From: Moritella sp. JT01
GTDB lineage: Bacteria; Pseudomonadota; Gammaproteobacteria; Enterobacterales; Moritellaceae
Assembly: GCF_001574435.1 (NCBI RefSeq)
Contig: NZ_LOCN01000026.1
Coordinates: 51,332-115,331, forward strand
DNA: 64,000 bases
Reading direction: 5' to 3'
The position numbers and the translations under genes were made by a program. The notes under the pieces were generated by a model. The model saw only the letters and a program-made list of their open reading frames with translations, had not been told where the DNA came from and did not search any database. Shown here one piece after another: positions 1 through 7,184 of the stretch; within the stretch, counting starts at the first letter, position 1; every line of letters starts with the position of its first letter.

Positions 1-60
1 GTTTTTGTAACCAAACTTAAACAATTGTACGCTAGAATAACCTTTAAACAGGGACGTAAC

Positions 61-101
61 AACTGATTGGACTTGTTTGGCGTACAGATGTACGCTAAGA
101 T
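61..101 (+). promoter_or_regulatory. fabA promoter with FadR and FabR sites
   Basis: The 17 bases at 61-77 (AACTGATTGGACTTGTT) closely match the FadR activator site of E. coli fabA. Directly after it, 79-96 is a near-perfect inverted repeat, GGCGTACA-N2-TGTACGCT, matching the FabR operator. A -35 box TTGTTT (73-78) and a -10 box TAAGAT (96-101) are 17 bp apart and overlap both sites, as in E. coli. A further half-site TGTACGCT lies at 26-33. The arrangement implies FadR activation and FabR repression in response to acyl-chain composition; that is inferred from E. coli. Confidence 0.85.
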
Positions 102-127
102 GATTCCAAGATAACAAGGACATTATT

Positions 128-679
128 ATGATAAACGAATTAGAGGTTCAAGTGGTACCTATGTCAGCAACAGAACGCAACAGCTTCAATAAAGAAGATC
201 TAGTTAAATGTGGTAACGGTGAATTATTTGATTCTGAGATTCGTCTTCCAAAAGACAATATGCTAATGATGGATCGCATTCTAAACATTGACAGCACAAG
301 CGGTGAATTCGGTAAAGGCGAAATCATTGCAGAGCTAGATATTACTCCTGATTTATGGTTTTTTGACTGTCACTTTGACAGTGATCCTGTTATGCCAGGC
401 TGCCTAGGCCTAGATGCAATGTGGCAATTAGTTGGCTTCTTCCTAGGTTGGAATGGCGCTAAAGGTAAAGGACGTGCACTGGGTGTAGGTGAAGTTAAAT
501 TCACAGGTCAAGTATTACCAACAAATAAAAAAGTTACTTATAGAATTGCCATGAAGCGTGTTGTACTTCGTCGTTTGGTAATGGGTATTGCTGACGCTGA
601 AATGCTTGTAGATGGTAAAGTAATTTATACTGCAAAAGATCTTAAAGTAGGCTTATTCCAAGATACAAGCGTATTTTAG
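128..679 (+). CDS. fabA: 3-hydroxydecanoyl-ACP dehydratase/isomerase FabA
   Basis: FabA dehydrates 3-hydroxydecanoyl-ACP and isomerises the trans-2 to the cis-3 product, the branch point of anaerobic unsaturated fatty acid synthesis in the cytoplasm. The protein is 183 aa (E. coli 172). The catalytic His82 lies in [14 protein letters not shown] and Asp96 in GLDAMWQ, equivalent to E. coli His70 and Asp84. The C-terminus [12 protein letters not shown] is nearly identical to the E. coli one. The start at 128 follows an AAGGA ribosome site with 7-base spacing. An internal ATG at 161 would give the E. coli-like N-terminus but has no such site. The gene is monocistronic, and the next DNA is an IS3 end. 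Confidence 0.98.
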   Translation: MINELEVQVVPMSATERNSFNKEDLVKCGNGELFDSEIRLPKDNMLMMDRILNIDSTSGEFGKGEIIAELDITPDLWFFDCHFDSDPVMPGCLGLDAMWQLVGFFLGWNGAKGKGRALGVGEVKFTGQVLPTNKKVTYRIAMKRVVLRRLVMGIADAEMLVDGKVIYTAKDLKVGLFQDTSVF

Positions 680-700
680 TTTTTTGCAAAGCATGTAATT

Positions 701-740
701 AAAAAAGCCCCCTTTTGAACTGATCCCGTTAAGTTGGACA
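701..740. repeat. IS3-family terminal repeat next to a broken fabA terminator
   Basis: Bases 716-740 begin TGAACTGATCCCGTTAAG and end TTGGACA, the typical outer end of IS3-family elements. Immediately before it, at 701-716, AAAAAAGCCCCCTTTT looks like the left arm of an intrinsic terminator whose right arm is missing. The simplest reading is that the element inserted into the fabA terminator. No matching second terminal repeat is visible downstream, so the far end was lost. Confidence 0.6.
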
Positions 741-744
741 TTTT

Positions 745-980
745 AGTTAAGCGGCTTGTAAGGCCTGGTTTCGATGTTCTATCGGAGTCAGGCCTTTTAA
801 TTTGACCTTGATTCGTATTGTATCACTCGATGTACTCGTCGAGATTTTCTATTAATTCATCAGCATTTTTTTACTATTGCCCACTTTTCGTTTGGCTTTG
901 TAGCCTTCATATTTCGCTCAAGTATATTGGGTGCCGTTGTTCCAGCCTTTGCACCGTTCTATGGTTTAGCATAATGCCTT
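745..980 (-). pseudogene. decayed IS3-family (IS150-like) transposase OrfB
   Basis: Reading the minus strand, three blocks of an IS3-family OrfB (DDE integrase core) can be recognised in order: LNHRTVQRL, then TAPNILERNMKATKPNEKWA, then ADELIENLDEYIE followed by RIKVKLKGLTPIEHRNQALQ and AA-stop. The middle of the catalytic core between NEKWA and ADELIEN is deleted. A Trp codon has become TGA after DEYIE, and the frame shifts before RIKVK. The last block ends a few bases inside the terminal repeat at 716-740, as expected for this family. It cannot encode an active transposase. Confidence 0.85.
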
Positions 981-1025
981 GTCTTACTAAGCGTTAGGTA
1001 AATCGACTATAGCCGTATATGGCTG

Positions 1026-1310
1026 ACGGTTGGCAGGCTATGTATTAATTCAAAGTGCTTAGAGAGAAATTCTATTTATAGCACTAAAGATAACACTATC
1101 TTTTCGGAAGGTAAGCAGACTGGCTATAACATTCAACTTCTCAATAAGAAGATAGTTCCTCTTGATATGCGAAATGATGGTTGGGAATGGCATTTAAAAG
1201 ATGATGAGTACATCGTTTTAGGTGACAATCGAGATTTTGCTAACGATAGCCGTTATTTAGGCATCATTAATAAAGATGATATTATCAGCGTTGTGGACTT
1301 GGAAATGTAA
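1026..1310 (+). pseudogene. C-terminal fragment of a type I signal peptidase (S26 family)
   Basis: The open frame ending in TAA at 1308-1310 contains WHLKDDEYIVLGDNRDFAND followed by SRYLGIINKDDI. This matches box E of signal peptidase I (GDNRDNSADSRYWG in LepB) and the strand that follows it. The membrane anchor and the catalytic serine box are absent upstream, and no start codon with a ribosome site is present. It is therefore a truncated remnant, either of a LepB-like protein or of the plasmid TraF-type relatives. It lies between IS3 and phage debris, so it was probably stranded by deletion. Confidence 0.75.
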
Positions 1311-1400
1311 GTTAACGCCAAACTAAATTAAAAAGTCCTTCCTATTTATCGTATCAGAGTAATTAGAAAAACGTCTTGGGTATGAAGGTTGGACTGATAA

Positions 1401-1565
1401 TTAAGTTAATAGCTTTCTTTCAATATTTTGCCTCGCAAAGTTTTTACGTGCATTTAATACAACATAACCGCCCTTGCCTTTTGGCCGACCGATCACACCA
1501 CCCAGCATGCCGCCCCATAAGATTTTCGTATTACCTATTTTAGTACGCCATCGGTGACCAGCCAT
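1401..1565 (-). CDS. possible 54-aa glycine-rich basic small protein
   Basis: An ATG-initiated frame on the minus strand encodes 54 aa starting MAGHRWRTK, with a central glycine-rich turn (WGGMLGGVIGRPKGKGG) and a basic tail. No clear ribosome site precedes it, and a stop lies a few codons upstream in frame. I do not recognise the family. It lies head-to-head with a P2-like terminase remnant, so it may be a leftover prophage gene or a fragment of one. It may equally be non-coding. Confidence 0.3.
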   Translation of the reverse strand: MAGHRWRTKIGNTKILWGGMLGGVIGRPKGKGGYVVLNARKNFARQNIERKLLT

Positions 1566-1619
1566 GAAGCTTATGATTTATAGAATGGCTTCCTCACGGC
1601 CTTACGCCATGAAGCCGTT

Positions 1620-1826
1620 GTTATTGGTTTTGACCCTGCGCGAACGCGAGACATTGCTTCGGTCGTGGTCTTGAGTTTACCGCTTGGCCCTGACGATAAA
1701 TTCCGTCTGTTGGAATTATTGAATCTCAGTGGTAACGGTTTTGAAACCATGGCCAGTTAAATTAAAGAGCTCACCCTTAAATATCATGTGGTTCATATCG
1801 GTGTTGATACCACTGGTAGATGAAGG
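1620..1826 (+). pseudogene. P2-like phage terminase ATPase subunit (gpP) remnant
   Basis: The frame reads VIGFDPARTRDIASVVVLSL, then KFRLLELLNLSGNGFETMAS, a TAA stop at 1758-1760, then IKELTLKYHVVHIGVDTTGR. This is the start of the nuclease half of the P2 gpP large terminase (compare VIGYDPSRTRDSASLVV and FEAQAEQIRKLTQ). The stop replaces the expected Gln codon (CAA to TAA). The ATPase half upstream and the rest downstream are missing. It is evidence for a former P2-type prophage here; no capsid or tail genes remain recognisable. Confidence 0.8.
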
Positions 1827-1924
1827 CTCTGCAATGGTTGCCAACAGTTTTATTATTTGCCACACAAACGCATAACTTTACTACACTTCATACACATAGA
1901 TACAATTCAATAAAAGGTGCGAAT

Positions 1925-2041
1925 ATGTTTAAACATTTATTGGTTGAGTTACTTAAAAAGAATAAACAGCTTTGGCAACATTTGGAAGAATGCGATAAAG
2001 AGTCAAAAAAAATGCGTAGACAAGACCGGTTAAGGAGTTAA
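1925..2041 (+). CDS. possible 38-aa charged small protein
   Basis: ATG at 1925 is preceded by AAAAGGTG at a good distance and opens a 38-aa frame beginning MFKHLLVELLKKNKQLW and ending in a Lys/Arg-rich tail. It would form one amphipathic helix. A longer in-frame extension to 1820 lacks a ribosome site and runs into the terminase remnant. The family is not recognised. Position and style suggest a phage or mobile-element small gene; expression is unproven. Confidence 0.35.
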   Translation: MFKHLLVELLKKNKQLWQHLEECDKESKKMRRQDRLRS

Positions 2042-2106
2042 TTCATATTATTCACCAACCAGCCCTAACCAACGTCTTGTTAGCTTTACATTACACCTGC
2101 GTATAA

Positions 2107-2343
2107 AACCAGTTCACTGTTCTTCTCGTTAAATTGATCCATAATAAAAAGCATATTGCTGCTGAAATGGCAGCATCGATTACGACTGCAGAAGGTGACC
2201 TTAAATTGGCTAAGCTGGACGCAGAAGCTAAACGCCTGGCTAACCAGGAAGGTAACGATGCTGATTATGATCTGCAGGTATTGCGGTTTCAACGCTGGGG
2301 TTGATGCGTTTGTTTCGGGCGTTTTGGGTGAAGAAGGAAACTA
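2107..2343 (+). pseudogene. frameshifted fragment of an unassigned (phage-like) protein
   Basis: One frame reads HIAAEMAASITTAEGDLKLA, then KLDAEAKRLANQEGNDADYD and LQVLRFQRWG, then hits TGA. The +1 frame continues sensibly as VDAFVSGVLGEEGN-stop at 2343. The join falls in a G run (TGGGG), a classic site for a single-base frameshift. The Ala/Lys-rich helical part is protein-like, but I cannot name the family. A stop at 2104 cuts the frame upstream. Proximity to the terminase remnant makes a phage origin likely. Confidence 0.4.
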
Positions 2344-2429
2344 AAGGGGCTGGTTAGCCCTTGGTAAAGCTGATATAGATAAGGTACTCAAGATTATTCT
2401 AATTTTTACAACAACATCGCTAAATTTAG

Positions 2430-2498
2430 ACTAACGCTACGAACGACTTATGGAATCCGATTGACTTTTATGCCCCTCAGTAAACTCTTTGTTATGCG
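2430..2498 (-). repeat. attC-like recombination site (weak)
   Basis: On the minus strand this begins GCATAACAAAGAG right at the stop codon of the upstream gene and ends GTAGCGTTAGT, the two simple-site motifs of an integron attC about 60 bases apart. The internal arms pair poorly, so this is a degraded or doubtful site. Confidence 0.35.
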
Positions 2499-2989
2499 TG
2501 TTTTTCCTCGAGCACTATGTTTAAGCCTTCACCAACACACGGTGGTTCAAAATACTGAGTGACGTGATAAAAAACTGCCTCTGTATCAAAGTGTGCTCGC
2601 TCTGGTTGTTCAAGGCGACGCTTTCCAATTTGAGACAAACACTGTTCGTCACTTAAGTTAAGATATAAAAGTTCGTGGTCACAGCCCAATTCATTACAAA
2701 GTGACGAGAACCACAATCTCTGCTTCACCGTGTTTGCAGGAAAATCCATGACAACATTTACCCCAACTTTCAAAAGACTTTGGAAATGATTTTTGATAAA
2801 CGGTTTGATTAAGTTAGAGTACTTGATGTAGTCATCAAACGACTGAATTTGATTCGGAAAGTGAGCGGCCAACCATTCATCTTCTGATATTAAAACAGCA
2901 TCATTTTCGATAGCCACGACCTTGGATTTCGTTGACTTACCCGCTCCCATCTTGCCACAGAAGAAGAACAGCTTTCCCTGACTTTTCAT
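2492..2989 (-). CDS. P-loop kinase-like ATPase (cassette gene)
   Basis: This 165-aa cytoplasmic protein has a perfect Walker A motif (GKMGAGKST, residues 12-20) near the N-terminus. An acidic DFPANT segment follows around residue 100 and a LID-like basic helix (GKRRLEQPERAHFD) around 130. This is the layout of small nucleoside/antibiotic-kinase-like or zeta-like P-loop proteins. The substrate is unknown. The stop codon overlaps an attC-like GCATAAC, and another attC-like site precedes the gene, so it behaves like one cassette of an integron-type array. The ATG start has a weak AAGAGA ribosome site. Confidence 0.75.
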   Translation of the reverse strand: MKSQGKLFFFCGKMGAGKSTKSKVVAIENDAVLISEDEWLAAHFPNQIQSFDDYIKYSNLIKPFIKNHFQSLLKVGVNVVMDFPANTVKQRLWFSSLCNELGCDHELLYLNLSDEQCLSQIGKRRLEQPERAHFDTEAVFYHVTQYFEPPCVGEGLNIVLEEKHA

Positions 2990-3004
2990 ATTGTCTCTTT
3001 TTAC

Positions 3005-3095
3005 GCATTACGCCCAATAATAGATGGCTAAAATGTAGAATGAAGCGGAACCGGGCAAACGGTTAACAGTCCCACTTTAAATTATTGTTATATGC
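3005..3095 (-). repeat. attC-like site between two cassettes
   Basis: The 91-base region starts (minus strand) GCATATAACAATAAT and ends as the complement of GCATTACGCCCAATAATAGA; the two ends pair as an imperfect inverted repeat with unpaired bases, as attC sites do. The right core is GTAATGC rather than the usual GTTATGC. It lies immediately after the stop of the GNAT gene and just before the P-loop kinase gene. Confidence 0.55.
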
Positions 3096-3099
3096 CGAC

Positions 3100-3651
3100 T
3101 TAACTCGGATTTATTTTTGATGTTAAAACATGGTCTTGCCATGAGCCAGATATTTTTAAATATGACTTTGCCATTCCTTCTTTCTGGAAACCTAGCTTGT
3201 CCAATAATTTCCCAGAACGGATATTTGATGGTATATAATTAGCCATAACTCTATGTAGATTGTATTCAGTAAAGACATACTGTATTGATGCTTGAAGCAT
3301 TTCAAACATTAAACCTTTACCTTGCTTCTTCTCAGAGATTGAGTAGCCAAGATTGCAAGCTTGAAAAACACCATGAACTATATTTGAAAATGAACATAAA
3401 CAAATAATTTCAGATTTACTTTTATCAAAGGCAACAAGAGAAATTGAAGAGCCTAATTGAAAGTCTTTGAAGTTTAATTCTACACGTTCTTTTGTTTTTT
3501 CTAAGCCAAAATATTCTGTGGTTCTTGTTGGCTCCCACGGAGATAAATGGCTACGATTATTACTTTCATATTTGACGAGTAATTCAAAATCGTCAGGATT
3601 TAAAACGGAAATAATCAAGTTTTCAGTTTCTAACTCAGGAATCAATTTCAA
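3100..3651 (-). CDS. GNAT family N-acetyltransferase (RimJ/RimL-like)
   Basis: This 183-aa protein follows the RimJ/RimL plan of acetyl-CoA-dependent N-acetyltransferases: N-terminal ETENLIISVLNPDDFELLVKY, a central strand LGYSISEKKQGKGLMFEML containing the acetyl-CoA-binding loop (QGKG), and the C-terminal RVMANYIPSNIRSGKLLDKL GFQKEG signature. The substrate may be a protein alpha-amine or an antibiotic. The start codon is TTG at 3651, chosen because a perfect AGGAGGT lies 7 bases upstream. It is flanked by attC-like sites, so it is a probable integron-type cassette gene. Confidence 0.85.
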   Translation of the reverse strand: MKLIPELETENLIISVLNPDDFELLVKYESNNRSHLSPWEPTRTTEYFGLEKTKERVELNFKDFQLGSSISLVAFDKSKSEIICLCSFSNIVHGVFQACNLGYSISEKKQGKGLMFEMLQASIQYVFTEYNLHRVMANYIPSNIRSGKLLDKLGFQKEGMAKSYLKISGSWQDHVLTSKINPS

Positions 3652-3667
3652 ATCAAATACCTCCTAG

Positions 3668-3694
3668 GTATATAACGCTTGAGCGCTTTGTTGG
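3668..3694 (-). repeat. collapsed attC-like site downstream of selO
   Basis: On the minus strand CCCAACAAAGCGCTCAAG is followed directly by CGTTATATACC. The first part is the canonical left end of many attC sites and the second the right core GTTA; the usual 30-80 base centre is missing. It looks like an attC reduced by internal deletion, and it marks the 3' boundary of the selO segment. Confidence 0.5.
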
Positions 3695-3842
3695 GTGTTT
3701 ACTGACAATACTCGTGACTATATATTCAATAAGTAGGGGCCAATCAGTAAGGTCAATTACAACTTTTAGCCACCTTTTATTAATACTAACCTCGCCTTCA
3801 CTATTAAGTTGTTTCTGGCACTACTTTTTTAAGTCCAAAGAA

Positions 3843-5609
3843 TCACGACGAACAACTAAGATGAGACAATCCACCCACCTCAAAGAACTCAGGCGGTTTC
3901 AATCTATAGTATTTATCCTCCACGTCCTTCGACTGCTCTGCATATGGCTGTGTCATCACGTCCTGCAGTTCTCGAATTAGAGCGTAATTTCCCGCAGTTG
4001 CTTGCTGATAAGCAGGCATAACAAACCACTCTCGCAAAATGTATTTTGGGTTGACGAGCTTCATCTGCCTAGAGATTTCCTCACTGGTTCGGGGCGACGT
4101 AGCATTCGCGTCACAGGCGCTGTTGAGGAGCGTTTTCCATTTTTCAAGCCACTCTGCCCAGCGCTTGTCCATCTCTTTGGACTCTATATCATGCGGCGAA
4201 TTATTGTAGAAGCTTTTCTTGAGTGGGCCAATGTCACCGGGTATCGACGAGAGCTCGCGGAAGAAGATCGTGTAATCGACAGGAGTTTGCATCATGAGTG
4301 TTTCTAGCTCGCTGAACAGTACGTTGCAAAGTGCCTTGTGAGACGCTGTGTTCAAAGTACTAAGACCCAGCTTGGCAGCCCACATCTTTTCCATTTTCGT
4401 GTGCATTACTTTCGAAAATCCACTTTGAATCTCGTCGAGCTCTAGCAAATAGTCCTGATGCGACGCCAGTAATGGCCGTAACGCCGAACAAAACATGCCG
4501 AAGTTTCTTTGCGCTGAGTTTGGTTGGTTCATGAACGAAAAGTGACGACCACCACCCGTCCAAGGCTGATAATACGGGTTAAACACATCGCAAAAGCCAA
4601 AGGGACCATAATCAAGTGTAAAGCCACCGACTGCGCAATTGTCGCTGTTGAAGTTACCCTGACAGAAGCCGACGCGGATCCAATTCGCCACCAGCGACGT
4701 GAGGCGGCTACGAAACTCGCGCGCCAGTAATACCACTTTTTCTGGGGTGGTGAGTTGCCTATCGACAACGTCAGCGTACTCACGATCAATCAAGTGCAGC
4801 ACAATCTTCTCGAGTTCTTCCATCGCTTTCAGGTGTTCGTTTTTACGGGTACGGCGAGCGAAAAGTTCGAGTTGGCCGACGCGGATGAACGACGGTGCGA
4901 CACGTGTCGAGATGGCGACGGCTTCAGATATAAGCATGTCGGGATTTTCCGAGCGCGAGCCCTCCGAGTACCACGGTCTATTCACCGTCTCAGTTTTTGA
5001 AACGTACAAACTCAAAGACCGTGATGTGGGCACGCCCAGTGCGTGCATGTGCTCCTGAGCCAAGAACTCGCGGATACTAGACCGCAAGACAGCACGACCG
5101 TCCGCGCCGCGGCAATATGGCGTGCGGCCGCCACCTTTCAGCTGCATTTCCCAGCGTCGACCGTTGATGACGGCCTCAAGCACAGAAATTGCACGACCGT
5201 CGCCATATCCGTTGCCGGTTTGGAACGGGCACTGCTGGATGTATTCAGTACCGTAGATGGAAAGTGCGTACCCACTAGCCCAACCGACCTTGCGCATCGG
5301 CTCTGGAACCTGAGAAATGTCGCCGGAGAACATGCGGATGAACTCGGAGGACTCAGCCAGACTGTCGGCGAAGCCAAGCTCGGAAAAAAAGTTTTTGCTG
5401 TGCGCTACATACTCAGGGTCTTTGATTGGAGTAGGATTGACGGGGACATAATGGCCCGTAAAGACTTGTCGCGGCGCGTGGTCGGCACCGTTTTCTGTCG
5501 CATCAGGATCACAGTTGAGCGTGTCCATGAGGGAATAATTTGCCAACTTCGCAAGATCGTTAAGCGTTGATATAGTCGAGGAAGTTTTCTGAGGCAGTCG
5601 GTTTGTCAT
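3843..5609 (-). CDS. selO: SelO/YdiU-type protein AMPylator
   Basis: SelO is a pseudokinase-fold enzyme that transfers AMP from ATP to Ser, Thr or Tyr of proteins, linked to redox stress. The family core is intact: [35 protein letters not shown] and SSIREFL, the catalytic loop [10 protein letters not shown] with the expected Asp/Asn, and [10 protein letters not shown] for metal binding. The protein ends in HLSCSS, the conserved C-terminal Cys (selenocysteine in eukaryotes) followed by Ser-Ser. At 588 aa it is longer than E. coli SelO (478), with an extended N-terminus and insertions. Its DNA is visibly GC-richer than its neighbours (36 of 60 bases in 5041-5100 are G or C), and it is bracketed by attC-like sites, so it was probably acquired horizontally. 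No strong ribosome site is seen. Confidence 0.95.
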   Translation of the reverse strand: MTNRLPQKTSSTISTLNDLAKLANYSLMDTLNCDPDATENGADHAPRQVFTGHYVPVNPTPIKDPEYVAHSKNFFSELGFADSLAESSEFIRMFSGDISQVPEPMRKVGWASGYALSIYGTEYIQQCPFQTGNGYGDGRAISVLEAVINGRRWEMQLKGGGRTPYCRGADGRAVLRSSIREFLAQEHMHALGVPTSRSLSLYVSKTETVNRPWYSEGSRSENPDMLISEAVAISTRVAPSFIRVGQLELFARRTRKNEHLKAMEELEKIVLHLIDREYADVVDRQLTTPEKVVLLAREFRSRLTSLVANWIRVGFCQGNFNSDNCAVGGFTLDYGPFGFCDVFNPYYQPWTGGGRHFSFMNQPNSAQRNFGMFCSALRPLLASHQDYLLELDEIQSGFSKVMHTKMEKMWAAKLGLSTLNTASHKALCNVLFSELETLMMQTPVDYTIFFRELSSIPGDIGPLKKSFYNNSPHDIESKEMDKRWAEWLEKWKTLLNSACDANATSPRTSEEISRQMKLVNPKYILREWFVMPAYQQATAGNYALIRELQDVMTQPYAEQSKDVEDKYYRLKPPEFFEVGGLSHLSCSS

Positions 5610-5692
5610 AGTTGTTTATACCAAGCTCGTAAAGATAAATTTTAATACTTTGTATCTTACCCCGTTATTTGTGCAGATACTTGTACTTGTTA

Positions 5693-5789
5693 CATAGCGC
5701 CCTGCTAATAAGTGAACTAATGCAGATGGGCGAATTGCTCCGTAATTGGCATAACTACTGTGGTGAATCTTAATTCGCAGTTTGTTAGG
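5693..5789 (-). repeat. attC-like site
   Basis: On the minus strand the site starts CCTAACAAACTGCGAATTAAG and ends as the complement of CATAGCGCCCTGCTAATAAG. The two ends share CTGC-AAT-AAG with mismatches and bulges, and an inner GCGAATT/AATTCGC pair is present. It directly follows a gene fragment stop and precedes selO, so a selO cassette would run from about 5692 to 3672. Confidence 0.6.
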
Positions 5790-5796
5790 TTACTTA

Positions 5797-5925
5797 AGGC
5801 GATAGAGCCCGCATTCATTTGCCCACGATTCTATTAAACTTGCGTCTTTTTCATTACGCAAATAGAAGATGTTTGTGTCATCCCAACTTTCGCATAACTT
5901 CCTTGGTAACTTAACGTCAAACTAA
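5797..5925 (-). pseudogene. C-terminal fragment of an unassigned cassette gene
   Basis: The open frame reads KLPRKLCESWDDTNIFYLRN then EKDASLIESWANECGLYRLK-stop at about 5797. It has no start codon: the frame opens directly at a cassette junction (GACGTTAAG) and a stop lies just upstream. It is followed closely by an attC-like site. It looks like the 3' end of a gene stranded by cassette recombination. The family is not recognised. Confidence 0.5.
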
Positions 5926-6012
5926 CCATTGAGGGTTTCTGGCGCGATGTTTTGCATCTTTTTTGCAAAACGCGTGACTGTAAAACGAATATGCGTTCAG
6001 TTGCTTGTTAAG
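5911..6012 (-). repeat. attC-like site
   Basis: The ends on the minus strand are CTTAACAAGCAACTGAAC and, reversed and complemented, CTTAACGTCAAACTAACC. They align as imperfect inverted repeats about 100 bases apart, with a GC-containing imperfect hairpin (TTTTGCAAA...GCAAAA) in the loop. The site sits immediately after the stop of the monooxygenase-like pseudogene. Confidence 0.5.
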
Positions 6013-6309
6013 TAGCTGTTATGCCGGGAACAACTTGATACACCCTTACTTCTGTATCAGGTTTAATACAATATTTATAATCTTCCGGATAAAGTACGGC
6101 TTTATACAAATTTTCCCCTGCATACTGTTTCATCATCTCAAGTTCTAACCAGAAAGATACGAATGTGATTTCAATTTCACCTTCTAACTCTCGTCGTAAA
6201 ACATGGTAACCAGTACAACCCTTTATAACTTGAGTATTTCTGAGAGGTAGTCGATAAATCCATTTGCTGTATTTTTAGGGCAAATGCACTTCCATTCTCG
6301 ATGATACAT
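6008..6309 (-). pseudogene. antibiotic-biosynthesis-monooxygenase (ABM) family protein, frameshifted
   Basis: From ATG at 6309 (AAAGGAAG ribosome site) the frame reads MYHREWKCICPKNTANGFID YLSE and then fails. In another frame the protein continues LRNTQVIKGCTGYHVLRREL, then FVSFWLELEMMKQYAGENLY and KAVLYPEDYKYCI, ending at TAA 6008-6010. The combined sequence has the ABM ferredoxin-fold pattern (GxxGYxVLRRE, FVSFW, the FAGE-like YAGE and AVxYPED). One frameshift near 6250-6260 breaks it, unless it is a sequencing error. ABM-like genes are common integron cassette cargo, and attC-like sequence follows directly. Confidence 0.7.
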
Positions 6310-6341
6310 ACGCTTCCTTTGATTAAGCTATTTAACTGTTT

Positions 6342-6363
6342 GTTATACGGAATTCCGTATAAC
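6342..6363. repeat. 22-bp perfect palindrome at a cassette junction
   Basis: GTTATACGGAA and its exact complement form an uninterrupted 22-bp palindrome. Its arms carry the attC core motif on both sides (CGTTATAC and GTATAACAAAC on the minus strand), so it may be the junction of one attC right end with the next attC left end separated by only a few bases. Confidence 0.6.
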
Positions 6364-6567
6364 GTGAATCCAACTTTAATTTCATTCCCATTAACAATAT
6401 CAAATTTTCCTTATATTACAATTGGATATACATACTTTCTAATAACATTTGAAACAAAGACTATTTGGCAGTATAAATCATCAATATTTCGTGAAAACAA
6501 GATAAAGCCAATGATACCTGTATATAAAACTAGGTTTACGATTGTGCAACAAAATTTATCCATAAAA

Positions 6568-6605
6568 AAATATATGGCAAATTAATGTGAGGATATCGAG
6601 TATGA
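6568..6605. repeat. 38-bp outer-end repeat of the recombinase element (copy A)
   Basis: This stretch (ending TGTGAGGATATCGAGTATGA) matches 13935-13972 at 35 of 38 positions. It lies about 55 bases beyond the 3' end of the tyrosine recombinase gene. In copy C it lies next to a recombinase-less hairpin. It therefore appears to be the outer end of one element family. The rest of 6310-6663 contains no gene I can support. Confidence 0.65.
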
Positions 6606-6663
6606 GCGGCAAATCCGCCACCCAACTGTCATGAACAAAATATAACTGAGTCACTACTCTAAG

Positions 6664-7134
6664 CTACTTTGGGGCATCTTCAATCTCAATGCCCAAGTAT
6701 CGAATTGTGTCCACTTTCGTATGACCTAAAAGCAACTGTACAGCCCGTATGTTTTTAGTGCGGGCATATATCAACGTAGCTTTGGTTCGTCTCATCGAAT
6801 GCGTGCCATATAAGTTATCATCCAGCCCTAAGCTTAACGCCCACGACTTGATAATCTTTGAGTAGTAAGAATAACTAATCGGTTGGCCTATTCTGCGAAG
6901 ACTGGGAAATAGGTAGCTCTCAATTCCCAGTTTTGCCGAAAAGATCCACCTACTGATACTTTGCTGACTTCTAGGTGTTATTTCAAATTGAACGTAATTA
7001 CCTGTTTTACTTTGATTAAGTTGTACTCGTGGGTGAACGATACCTTGGGAATAAACATCTCCAACTTTCATTCTAAGTAAGTCACATGAACGCAGTTTGC
7101 TATCTATAGCCAAGTTTAAGAGAGCTAGTTGCAT
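6664..7134 (-). CDS. small tyrosine recombinase/integrase
   Basis: This is a DNA-cutting site-specific recombinase of the tyrosine (phage integrase) class, essentially only the catalytic domain. Visible active-site residues are Arg in SKLRSCDLLRMKVGDV, Lys in the beta-hairpin QSKTGNYVQFEI, His-X-X-Arg in GTHSMRRTKATLIY, His in LLLGHT and the nucleophile Tyr in IRYLGIEIEDAPK near the C-terminus. Relatives are about 200 aa. Here the frame is open upstream to a stop near 7210 (SKPFRLEEIWGIRTRLQ), but the first ATG is at 7134, so the N-terminus is probably truncated. A second partial copy lies at 12923-13207. It is not an IntI-type integron integrase as far as can be seen. Confidence 0.85.
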   Translation of the reverse strand: MQLALLNLAIDSKLRSCDLLRMKVGDVYSQGIVHPRVQLNQSKTGNYVQFEITPRSQQSISRWIFSAKLGIESYLFPSLRRIGQPISYSYYSKIIKSWALSLGLDDNLYGTHSMRRTKATLIYARTKNIRAVQLLLGHTKVDTIRYLGIEIEDAPK

Positions 7135-7184
7135 TTGATTATCATTAATTTGGAGTCTGGTTCGAATACCCCAAATTTCTTCTA

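Noticed and set aside
2086..2292. 68-aa minus-strand open frame
   Set aside because: Antisense to the better-supported Ala/Lys-rich plus-strand fragment.
4002..5570. Several long plus-strand open frames inside selO
   Set aside because: They are antisense shadows of a GC-rich gene; they have no family resemblance and no ribosome sites, while selO itself shows all family motifs.
6301..6585. 94-aa plus-strand open frame rich in Ile, Thr and Asn
   Set aside because: It overlaps the start of the ABM pseudogene on the other strand, has no ribosome site and low-complexity AT-driven composition.
6664..7134. Recombinase considered as an integron integrase (IntI)
   Set aside because: It is too small and I see no IntI-specific extra helix; it resembles a separate group of small stand-alone tyrosine recombinases.
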